Origin: Mayamaea pseudoterrestris | Taxonomy: Eukaryota; Bacillariophyta; Bacillariophyceae; Sellaphorales; Sellaphoraceae | NCBI GenBank assembly: GCA_027923505.1 | Contig: BROI01000014.1 | Span: forward strand, 682,001 to 746,000 | Length of the DNA stretch: 64,000 bases | Direction: 5' to 3' | Notes under the pieces: generated by a model | Database searches by the model: none | What the model was told of the DNA's origin: nothing | What the model saw: only the letters and a program-made list of their open reading frames with translations | Position numbers and translations under genes: made by a program | Part shown: in pieces, positions 53,701 through 64,000 of the stretch | Layout: the number at the start of each line of letters is the position of its first letter | How positions within the stretch are numbered: the first letter of the stretch is position 1

Positions 53701-55776
53701 AGGTGCCATGACATTCAAACGCCCCTACAGCAAGCCCTGTGGGTGTCCAAAATACACCAGAATGGTGCCAACATCATTATTCAGGCTGCGCTACAAGATG
53801 GTAGGCTTGGCTGGTGTCTCAGGGGATGGCAATATATTTGGTGACAACTTGTCACCAGTCTCAACCCGCAGATGCCGTGACATTCAAACGGCCCTACAGC
53901 AAGCCCTGTGGGTGGCCAAAATACACCAGAATGGTGCCAACATCATTATTCAGGCTGAGCTACAAGATGGTAGGCTTGGCTGGTGTCTCAGGGGATGGCA
54001 ATGTATTTGGTGACAACTTGTCACCAGTCTCAGCCTGCAGATGCCGTGACATTCAAAACACCCCTACAGCAAGCCCTGTGGGTGCCCAAAATACACCAGA
54101 ATGGTGCCAACATCATTATTCAGGCTGCGCTACAAGATGGTAGGCTTGGCTGGTGTCTCAGGGGATGGCAATGTATTTGGTGACAACTTGTCACCAGTCT
54201 CAGCCCGCAGATGCCGTGACATTCAAACGGCCCTACAGCAAACCCTGTGGGTGCTCAAAATACACCAGAATGGTGCCAACATCATTATTCAGGCTGCGCT
54301 ACAAGATGGTAGGCTTGGCTGGTGTCTCAGGGGATGGCAATGTATTTGGTGACAACTTGTCACCAGTCTCAGCCCGCAGATGCCGTGACATTCAAACGCC
54401 CCTACAGCAAGCCCTGTGGGTGCCCAAAATACACGAGAATGGTGCTAACATCATGATTCAGGCTGCGCTACAAAATGGTAGGCTTGGCTGGTGTCTCAGG
54501 GGATGGCAATGTATTTGGTGACAACTTGTCACCAGTCTCAGCCCGCAGATGCCATAACATTCAGACACACCTACAGCAGGCCCTGTAGGTGCCCAAATTA
54601 CATCAGAATGGTGCCAACATCATTATTCAGGCTGCACTAAAAAATGGTAGGCTTGGCTGGTGTCTCAGGGGTTGGCAATGTATTGTGTGACAACTTGTCA
54701 CCAGTCTCAGCCCACAGATGCCGTGACATTCAAACGCCCCTACATCAAGCCCTGTGGGTGCCCAAAATACACCAGAATGGTGCCAACATTATTATTCAGG
54801 CTGCGCTACAAGATGGTAGGCTTGGCTGGTGTCTCAGGGGATGACAATGTATTTGGTGACAACTTGTCACCAGTCTCAGCCTGCAGATGCCGTGACATTC
54901 AAACGCCCCTACAGCAAGCCTTGTGGGTGCCCAAAATACACCAGAATGGTGCCAACATCATTATTCAGGCTGCGCTACAAGATGGTAGGCTTGGCTGGTG
55001 TCTCAGGGATGGCAATGTAATTGGTGACAACTTGTCACCAGTCTCAGCCCGCAGATGCCATGACATTCAAACGCCCCTACAGCAAAGCCCTGTAGGTGCC
55101 CAAAATACACCAGAATGGTGCCAACATCATTATTCAGGCTGCGCTACAAGATGGTAGGCTTGGCTGGTGTCTCAGGGGATGGCAATGTATTTGGTGACAA
55201 CTTGTCACCAGTCTCTGCCCGCAGATGCTGTGACATTCAAACGCCCCTACAGCAAGCCCTGTGGGTGCCCAAAATACACCAGAATGGTGCCAACATCATT
55301 ATACAGGCTGCGCTACAAGGTGGTAGGCTTGGCTGGTGTCTCAGGGGATGACAATGTATTTGGTGACAACTTGTCACCAGTCTCAGCCTGCAGATGCCGT
55401 GACATTCAAATGCCCCTACAGCAAGCCTTGTGGGTGCCCAAAATACACCAGAATGGTGCCAACATCATTATTCAGGCTACGCTACAAGATGGTAGGCTTG
55501 GCTGGTGTCTCAGGGGATGGCAATGTATTTGGTGACAACTTGTCACCAGTCTCAGCCCACAGATGCCGTGACATTCAAACGCCCCTACAGCAAAGTCCTG
55601 TAGGTGCCCAAATTACACCAGAATGGTGCCAACATCATTATTCAGGCTGCGCTACAAGATGGTAGGCTTGGCAGGTGTCTCAGGGGATGGCAATGTATTT
55701 GGTGACAACTTGTCACCAGTCTCTGCCCGCAGATGCCGTGACATTCAAACACCCCTACAGCAAGCCCTGTGGGTGC
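50759..55776 (+). repeat. 169-bp satellite array, roughly 30 monomers
   Basis: A tandem array whose landmarks (for example ATGTCTCAGGGGATGGCAAT-type blocks) recur every 169-170 bases, at 50831, 51000, 51169, 51339 and so on to the array end. About 5 kb, hence ~30 copies, mostly >90% alike by eye. Each monomer contains the palindrome TGGTGACAACTTGTCACCA (9+1+9). Irregular stretches occur at ~51370-51500 (a divergent insert) and ~51640-51710. Because 169 is not a multiple of three, open frames cycle through all phases and stop after two to three monomers; none looks like a real protein. The right end is cut by the DIRS-like element. Confidence 0.95.
52095..54124 (+). repeat. Higher-order duplication of a six-monomer (1015-bp) block
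   Basis: Within the satellite, the ~1015 bases from ~52095 reappear at ~53110 with shared private variants: GACGGTAGGCGTGG, CATCACATTCAGACACTCC, CACACAAGAATGGTGCCAACAC (given here as variant sites) and a CCCCCAGGTG variant, all in the same order. Identity between the two blocks is far higher than between neighbouring monomers. The offset equals six monomers plus one base. This is recent unequal exchange or segmental duplication. Confidence 0.9.
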
Positions 55777-58700
55777 TCCGGCTCAGGGCGGATGCTTCGA
55801 GGAGACTGCCTTGGGGACACTCATAAGATACCCTTATGAGTACACTGTGATCGATAGTCACGTCATCAGTGGTGCGGGAGAGAAGAATGGGAACAGCTAC
55901 CGACAACGGGCAGACCACATGCCAATGTTGATCGGGTTGCCTCCCATTCCTTTGGTTAGCTTGCCGACCTTGTTGTTGTCTAGCAAGCTCTCTGTTGTTT
56001 GTTCTTGCCTTTGTTGCTCGAACCGCGTTTTCTTTGCTCCCTATTTCTCTCGTTTTCTCTCGATCATGACGCTCGTCCGTTTCCCTGGAGCTCTCAAAGA
56101 GTTTGGGGGCGCTTCGCCTGCTTTCCGTTTGCCGATCCAAACCAAAGCCTCGACTACGTGGCTTGCGAAGGAGACGCCCAAGAAAGAGGAGAGAGCTGCA
56201 GCTATGGCGTTGCAGATTGACGGTTGGACGGAAGGGCAGGCGGTCCTGACAAAAGAGGAGGTATACGCCCTGAACAAGGAGATGACCATGCAGGAAGGCC
56301 TCGACGGCGATGGAAAGCACTTGTGGCTCGGAACCCCTACTCGCCTCAAGATGTTGGCAACGGAAAACATTGGAGGAATCTTGACTTTATCCTCGCTTCG
56401 CAAGCAGTTTTCGGGAGCCGGAGAGCCCGAGGCTGATGGATCGACCCTTGGACACGAGCAATTGGCAATCATTTGCTCAGCCATGCCGTCAGGCACAGCG
56501 CTTGGACAGAAATACATTCTAGAAGATACAAAGCTCGGCCATTTGGTTACCAATGGACCAGAGATGGAACCTGAGGGGCTCTCGGATGCAGACGATCCGT
56601 TTGCGCCGACACTGGCGCTATCACCCAGCGGCTTCGACGCGCCTCCAGCAGTGAATCCCATCCTTGCAAGCCTCTCGCGTCAAACACGGGCGCCTTTGCA
56701 AGCAACACGCGAGGAGTGGTTCGAGGAGATCAAAATGGACATGGCTATTTTCCCACGCGGTGACAAGCTTCTACAGCCAGTCATGCTGTGCATCCACGAG
56801 GACGAATTGCCCGACGAGGCGTCGTTTGAGCATGAAATGATTGGTGGTCGGGGACACTGGCAAGGACCGCCTACTTATCAGTATGGCGAGACACCGGTAT
56901 CGGCGTACGCAACAGAACAGGAGCTACAGGAGTCGACGACAAAGATTGTACCATTCGGACGATGCTTCTTTCTTCCTCCAAATCATGGCATGCCCGTCGG
57001 TTTGCCATTCGACCCATCGGTTTGCGCGACAGCCGGACAGTTGAAAGCCCACTGCGTGGCCTTTACAGGTGTACCAGGGGAAGTATACGACTGGATGGAC
57101 GACAATCTCCTCCTCACTGTATGGCTCAAGGGATGCCGCGAGAGCGCAAACGAGATGAAGACGGAAACGTGGCTCATGTCGCAAGCGACATCGACGTGGG
57201 ACGCCTGGAAGCAGAAAACTTCTTTGCTTGCCCAACAAACATTCCATCACCCAGAGCTCATGATTCGCTCGCGTATCTTGTGGGACCACTTGGTGCACAC
57301 ATTGGAACCTAACTGGCGAGACAAGCTCCTTTTGCTGGGCCAGAACGCACAGACGATATTCCGCAACTCGCCGTTAATCGCAAAGTTTCACGAGCCGCGC
57401 ATGGAAAACATGTGGTACCTCGCAGGTCTATTGAATATTAAAACGTCCAATTGGTGTAAACAATTTGAGATCAATTTTCTCCACCAAGGATTACCAACCT
57501 GGCTGGACCGCTTTGCTCGAGTGGACATTTCGGCCACTACATCAGCAGCTGACTTGGCCAAGCTTCGGATTGTTACAAAGGCAGCCCACATGGAAAACAA
57601 CACGCCCGGCTCTGCAGCAACGACGCGATCGAGAATCCCAATCGGAGACTTAGTTGCACATGTTTTTAACGACCGATTTGGAGCGGGTGTTGGATCTCCT
57701 CTGCAGCTGAAACAGTCCGACCCAGACAGAAACCCACCGTCCTGGTATGACGACGAACGCAAAAAGAGAGCAGAAGGCCAGCCAGGAACAGCTAAAACCC
57801 TGTTCCATGCGCAAAGCTATCATAACAGCAGTGGCGATGGTGATTCTGTAGAATACGTGGGCTCTAAGCGTCCACCAATTGCCAACAGCGGATGAAACTG
57901 CCTCAGCGAAACAATACACGAGCGGTGGCCTTCAAGCAAATCACTTGCTTACCATTGACAAGTAACGACACAAATGGAAAGCACATGACAGACAGCATGG
58001 CTACCAAGGCGCCGATGGACCATACTTCCACGAGACGGGAAGACTCAAAGCATCTTCGCGCGACCCATACGTAAAGGGCGCCCTGCTCAATTCAGTTACC
58101 CAACTCGCTCACTTGGGAGCCTTTGCTGTTCCACCGGCCGTTTGCATGGGTCCACCTTCCATCGAAGGCGTTCCAGTAGTGTTTCCAGACTACTCAATGA
58201 TGCTTCCGGGGCTCGTGAGTAAGCAATATTGCGCCAATGTGATCCATTCTCGCAACCACCCGGCCGATATCCATCAGGCGGGAAACTTTCTACAGACCGA
58301 ATACGAGGCTACTTTACGATCCTCTTTTACTACTTACTTCCGGCCTCTCTTCGAGGGCGACACATTCTACACAAAGGGTGAAATACTCAAAGCGCTGCAG
58401 TCTGGAGTCGTCTCCGCGGGTACAAGTTTCCAAGCCACGCCTGCGGGCATTGGCGCGGGCATCACACCCTACCACTTTCTGCCGACCATTCTTGGCAATA
58501 CATTTCGTCTACCCATGGATGGCATCATCTGCAATAAAATGGTTCAATTGATCAAGAACATGGGCTGGTGGCTGCACGTCGTTTTCCATTTTCCGAGTCG
58601 CTTCCGTCACTTACAGCAATTAAACGATGAACTCTCTCCCTTCATGGTCTCGGCTCCTCTGGCAGGACAGTTACACTGGCTCATTGAACATCTCTCCAAG

Positions 58701-61700
58701 AGTCAGTCCCAACAAGCATGGGACAGAATGCCGGCTCGCCATCGAGTGGCAGCGACCAACGCCGTCATGGTCAGTCTCAGCAGCCTCATTCAAATATTCC
58801 TTGATTGGGCGGTAACGCACACTATGGAACAGCACTGCCTTCCAGTTTTCCTCTGGGAAGAACCTTCGCGTTCAGATCTGTGTGTTTTCGAAACAACCAT
58901 TCGCGTACGGGACTATGCGACTCTACAAACAGTTCTCCACGACTGGCGAAAGGAATGCACCAGCTCATTCAATGCCACAGTCTTCACAGCCCACACGTTA
59001 CCAATAAATGCGTTCTACAGTCGGGCTATATTGCCGGATATTCAACCAGCTCGGCCTTTACAGCAGCCAGCAAACCCTCCGACGCGACCGGATCGAGTCG
59101 GTGCTCTCGGCAATCCTCACCAGAATCCATCTCAGCAACAGCAGCCGTCACAGCAGCCGCAAAGACAACTGCAGCCCAATGTTGGTACGTATCGCCGAGC
59201 GCCAGTGCCGTTAATTCGTTTTGTCGACATACCAGAACCCTCCGTTCGCAATGTCAAGGACACATTGGGGTCTTGGACACGTGCTCAAATTTCGGCGCCC
59301 ATCCTGCAAGGGAAACAAGTGTGCTTCCCTTTCATTATAGCGGGCATGCAAGGCTGCAACTCAGCCAATTGTCAGCGCTGCGAAATAGACATTCGGCAAA
59401 CACAACAGCCATGGACTCGCGAAAACTTGCTGCCATTGACCAATTTTCTAAATCGCGGCCCAGTCAAAGCAAAGTTCCAGCCGACCGCCGAATACACACG
59501 CATTACATCTTCCTGACTACCATTGCCAAGGATCATCAACTCGCGCCCGCCAGTCAGCGCGCCAGACAGCAGGCCGCCACTAGAGCTGCATTCTGCACTT
59601 GCAGCTCCGGTGGAACGCATCACCGCAGTCACCTTCACAGTTTCAACAAGCGCACCTACGCGTGACACCGCTACGACAGCGCAAACCGTCCACACCGAAC
59701 AAGTCATCACTGCTCCAACAAGTTCATTGTTGCGGAAGCTGCTACCGCCATTTCCAGACCAGACAGCACCCCAACAACGCACATTGCGAAGGCAACCTCC
59801 ACACTCGAAGGCACTGTGGCCAACGCCTGAAAATTACAATCAGTACTTTGCCACAGTGGTAGCGCCCGTCTGGCCTTACCTGGACACAGAAGATTCGCAG
59901 GCACTACAGGCGGCAAATCCTCAGAATAATCACCCTCTGTACGGATCGGCCAGTATGCTGCAGTTGGACGACCTCGTTTGGTCACGTCGCCGGCGCGGAT
60001 GGGGAAAGGAAACCGAAAATCTCCAGACAGAGCATGACTGCCCATCCATATTCCACATTGTACACATTGTGTGGGATTACCTACGGGTGTCACTGCGGCG
60101 ACTGATGGCCGTCACCCTCCGCGATACAACGCATGAATACGCGACTCTAAGACTTCGAGCGGCCACCACTCCAGTTCACCACCTCCGCCTCGAACGCCAT
60201 TACCCAGCGCTGGACCTCACACCAATTTGCCCCACTCGGGTTCTAGACATGGGCGCAGCTTTATTGCGATGTGATTTCAACTATGGTGACCTGCTCCGCT
60301 GGCTCGGCGGAGAGTACACGCAACAAAACCAGGATCGCTCCCTACTCCGCGACGTGATTACGGCGGTGCGCAGTAAGGGCATTCCCAGCGCTTACCCTCC
60401 CATTGCATTTGACGAGGCTCTGCAAGCCGTCGACGAGGGAGTGCCGGGCATCAGTAAATTCCGCTGCCCGATCCGCGACGTTGCGAGGCGAGAAAAAGAA
60501 AACAATCGAGGGCTGGAGCACTGCTGGGATGAAGTCATGGAAAAATACAGGAAGGAAGAAAAATTGTCCTATCATATTATGTTTCCTCGCTTCCTCTGGA
60601 AGTACATTCCTGGGCTCTTCCTGGCACTAATCTCCTACATCCCGCCGAAACCAGGAAGGGTGGGCGATGAGGGTCGCCTCATCAACGACCCATCAACCCC
60701 ATTGTACCCCGGTGACAGAGGCAACGTCAACAGCCAGATTCCAAAGCTCAAAACTGTGGATCACGACGAGCGTCAAAATCCTAAGGTCTACTATGGTTCA
60801 GTCATTCACCGCCTGGTAAAATTGATTTACAATCTCCGCCTCGATCATCCCGAGGAGGAGCTCTACATTGCGGCAGATGACATCTCGGCGGCGTTCCGTT
60901 GGCTCCACTACCACCCAGACATCGCAGTTGCCTTTGCCACAGTATTAGACACTTGGTTGGTGATACCAGTCGGTATGATCTTTGGCGGACGATTCTCCCC
61001 TGGATGGTACATGATCCTCGGGGAACTCCGTGGCCATATAGCGGCCACACTCGACATTGGCAGTGCCACCACTGATTTGTCGGACAACATACACCTCAGC
61101 CCAGCTATCACTCCACAAGAGCAAGCCACTATTGTTGCAGCCGTGCGATATTGCTATAATACAGGCACATCGGCAATCCTCGGTCCTGACTACAAGTATG
61201 GTTTCTCAAGCTTCGTTGATGACCAGGGTGTCGTGGCGACTCGGGCCAATATTCGAGAGGCCATTCACCGCAGCGTCATTGCGGCTTGAGTGGTCTTTGG
61301 TGAACCAAACCCAAAGCATCGCTCTCCTTGCATCAACGACAGAAAATGGAAGTGCGCTGTGTCCCATCAATTAACGTATCTTGGCCTTGATTGGGACACA
61401 TGTCGCATGACGGTTGGTTGGCCAGACGCCAAGCAGCGCAAGCTCGCCATTATGCTCGAGCAAATGAATAGTGAATGGCTACAAAACAAGCAATACAAAC
61501 AAGTCATCATCTCTGCAGCAGACAAGTCATCCTTGGTGGGCCTCATGCGGCATGGAGCTTTTGTAGCGGACCTTGCAGATTTCCTCGCCATTCGCGTTCA
61601 ACAATCACTCTCTGATGCCGCTCGACAGGCAGATGCGCAAGCAAAACGCTTGGACACCAAGAAAAGACGAGTTAACGATACCAAGAAACTGAGCACACGT

Positions 61701-64000
61701 GCTTGGTGGCGTAAAGGACGGATCTCACTGTCAAAGGAAGTGCTCGATGATCTGCGGATGCTGTATCCAACGCTCAACAATCCAAAATGGCAGCACGTCT
61801 GGCACAAACCCATTGGCCTCATGGTGGCTCGGGTTCCAACCAACACAATGAAAAGTGACGCCAGCACCACGGGTATTGGAGGTTGGAACCTTACCTTGCT
61901 GTTTATGTGGCGACTAAACGATGACGACTTGGCGAGCTGCAAGTTTAACATGCGCAAGTTCAACACAAATGTCACCCGGCGGCCTCAAACGACGGATGAA
62001 TACCATATCAATATCTTGGAATTTGTCGCCATTGTTATCAATGTCGTCTTGGCGCTGGGAACCCTTGCCCATGATGATACCATGCGGCACAGCCAACACA
62101 TTTTCAACGTCTTGGCCGACAACACCTCGGCTCTCTCCTGGATGCGGCATGCGGCGAGTTGCAAAGCTACAGAAATCAGGCGACTGGCACGCTTCTTTCA
62201 CGCAATTACAACTTACCAACCTCTTGCTCTCCGCATTCAGGCAAACCACATTCCAGGAAAGGACAATGTGGAGGCAGACCGCCTCTCTCGCTTCACGCCG
62301 TCGACTCTCTCGTGGGCATCCGTTATCTGTCCGGACACGCAGGCATTGGCAGCTTGCAAAGTTTACCTAGTGGAGCGCGAGCTGCTTTCCACAATCTCGT
62401 CCGTGATCAATGGGAGCGCGAGCGAGGCGACATACGGTCCAGAAACGATCGCGCGTTTGATCAAAGAGCCTCGCATTTTGGCAGATGGAGCCTCCAGGCA
62501 GGATTCACAGACCAGTCTTTTGCGGAAATCGCATCGGGGCAAGAAATCGCGGTCTTAGCAGGCTACTTGTTTGCAGTTGCCTCTGGCGAGACGTCCTTGG
62601 AGATTGACAAAAACAAGCTAAAAGGAAAGGCAAACGCACAACAAGATCCATTGATGGTGAAGACATTAGTGGGTTACCTAAACGCCGCGCACTCTCTCCT
62701 CGAGTTGTTCCTCAATCGCAAGTTTTCCATTCACAACCCCAACAGAGAGGGTTATCACCCCATGCTAGCAGACATCCTTGCTAGTAGGCGCAAGTGGCAG
62801 AAGGCACGAGAAAAGCGCGAGCCTTTCACCAACAAAATGTTTGAGCATTTATATGCCTCTTTGAAACAGGCAACAGCTCAAAACGTCACTGTGAATCTCG
62901 ATCTACAGGCCGCAGTTTTTGATTGGACTTGCCTTGGCGCCTTTACTGGTTCACGTGCCAATGAATACGCTCAAACTACAGCACGAAGAGGTTGCTTCAG
63001 CAAGGTTCCTGCCAATAAGGACGCCGGCGAGTGGGCACACCAGCCATTGGCTTTCATTGACTTGGACTTCATGTTCTACACAGCCGACAGTGTACTACTC
63101 CCACATGACAAGCTGCTAAAACATCCAGCCGCAGCCGCCAAATTGCACTTGCGTTTTCGCTACGACAAAAGTCAAAACAACTTTTCCATTCGAAAGTTTA
63201 AACGGTCTGGGCATCCCTTCATTTGCCCTATAGCAGCTAGCGTCTCCATCATCGGACGCGCGCGCTGCCTCCATAACAAATCGTCAAAAGAACCTTTGGG
63301 CGTCTTTCGCACTTCTGGCACGGGAAGCTACGACTATCTACAGTCACGCGATATTATCAAGGTGATGCGCGAAGCAGTGGTTGGAGCATACCCCGACCCA
63401 CAGCATTTCCTTCGCCAGAATGTGACTCGCATTGTGGCTCACTCTAACAGAGTCACAGCTGCCGTTGCCTTGCAGAATGCAGGTCTTGATATTCAAGAGA
63501 TTGCATTCAGGTTGCGCTGGTCTGCACCATCAGTTCAACATTACCTTCGAGAAAGCTCCCAGGAAGTCGGGCGCCTGACGCTCAAGGCTATCCAGGGAGC
63601 AGTTTTAATTTGAGTGTCGCTCACGACCTCGTCTACTAGCAGACGTTACAATCTTCTGCAACTTTGAGATTACTAGGTTACGAGACTGTAGCTAAAGGTT
63701 TGCATCCGAGTCGCCGGCCTTTGGTCTGGCTGCTTGTGCGCTCCTCGTCTTTAGCTAGCTCCTCCTTATCAGGGGCAATCTCCAGGGTCTTTCCACAGAT
63801 CCAGAGTCTTCTCGTTCTCCTTCTCTTTCCTTCTTCCGCGGTTCTCGCCACACGGCCTCTTTGTTTGTTTGTGTGGCGTGACTGCCCCCAGCAAGCTGTT
63901 GTTCGTGTGGGTTGTGGCGAATCCTCCTCACAGGATTCGCTCCAGTCATCATTGATGACGTGGTTGTTGCTCCAGGGACCCGGAGTTTGCACTCCGAGTC
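55777..64000 (+). mobile_element. DIRS-like tyrosine-recombinase retroelement (right end not seen)
   Basis: The element begins where the satellite sequence ends and runs to the window edge; its right terminus is not identified. Parts in order: a gag-like protein (about 56.1-57.9 kb), a second protein of unclear role with a Cys-rich C-terminal segment (about 58.1-59.5 kb), reverse transcriptase with the FVDD active-site motif (about 59.5-61.3 kb), RNase H (about 61.3-62.4 kb) and a tyrosine recombinase (about 62.2-63.6 kb) with the H-x-x-R and final Tyr pattern. Overlap of RT/RNase H and recombinase frames is usual in DIRS relatives, which lack LTRs, integrase and target-site duplications. The element looks largely whole and young, with perhaps one to three interruptions. 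An 8-bp-stem hairpin lies near the left end (55820-55840) and a 5-bp-stem hairpin near the window end (63981-63996). Confidence 0.8.
63614..64000. other. Region downstream of the recombinase part, probable element terminus
   Basis: About 390 bases with no gene. It includes a pyrimidine-rich run (TCTCCTTCTCTTTCCTTCTT near 63816-63835) and a short hairpin close to the window end. It is probably the terminal non-coding region of the DIRS-like element. I could not match it convincingly as an inverted repeat of the left end. Confidence 0.4.

Noticed and set aside
50831-55665. Many 60-165-codon open frames inside the satellite
   Set aside because: They are the same 169-bp unit read in rotating frames; each ends after two to three monomers and there is no start context or protein family.
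50759-55776. CRISPR-like array
   Set aside because: The repeats are contiguous 169-bp monomers without unique spacers, in a clearly eukaryotic context.
55777-64000. LTR retrotransposon (Gypsy or Copia)
   Set aside because: No integrase or protease part was recognised and a tyrosine recombinase is present instead, so DIRS-like is the better class.

Overview
The window looks like nuclear DNA of a photosynthetic stramenopile, most likely a diatom. Four things point that way. Genes are dense, with short GT-AG introns (about 70-190 bp) and several convergent or divergent neighbours. Some predicted organelle proteins begin with a signal peptide followed by Phe at the probable cleavage site, the pattern of secondary red plastids. 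There is a heat-shock-factor gene of the kind expanded in diatoms, and a protein with an SPQWGW...TPP motif that I associate with diatom proteomes. The species cannot be named from sequence alone.

Layout. About 1-50 kb is ordinary gene-rich chromosome. In order it holds: AP-2 alpha C-terminus (partial), DDX1 helicase, a signal-peptide DegT-type aminotransferase, TRAPPC2L, a type I membrane protein, a nitroreductase, a tandem-ATPase ABC protein, a plastid-type membrane protein, BRX1, a SpoU methyltransferase, a MATE transporter, PP1, an SLC35F-like DMT transporter, an SMP-30 hydrolase, GUF1/LepA, xanthine dehydrogenase, the SPQWGW protein, a divergent Hsp70-like membrane protein, a small Cys-motif protein, an ApaH-like phosphatase, NSE3/MAGE, a proteasome-alpha-like protein, an EF-hand protein, an HSF, an AP endonuclease, HflX, a D-cysteine desulfhydrase-like enzyme and the lariat debranching enzyme DBR1. 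I placed exon joins by reading splice sites and checking that the reading frame closes.

About 50.3-55.8 kb is repeat DNA. It starts with a degenerate Pro/Ser-coding repeat block, followed by roughly 30 copies of a 169-bp satellite. Each monomer carries a 19-nt palindrome, and one block of six monomers is itself duplicated. About 55.8 kb to the right edge is a DIRS-like (tyrosine-recombinase) retroelement that directly abuts the satellite. It has gag-like, RT/RNase H and tyrosine-recombinase parts and appears young.

The host genes do not form a pathway cluster; they are a typical mix of eukaryotic housekeeping genes (trafficking, RNA processing, ribosome biogenesis, DNA repair, translation GTPases). 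Functional themes recur: RNA and ribosome processing (DDX1, BRX1, SpoU, DBR1), genome maintenance (NSE3, AP endonuclease) and organelle GTPases (GUF1, HflX). No tRNA, rRNA or CRISPR was seen. The most unusual items are the palindromic satellite with its adjoining retroelement, the signal-bearing proteasome-like protein, the membrane-anchored Hsp70 relative, the ApaH-like phosphatase and the RGG-tailed DBR1.
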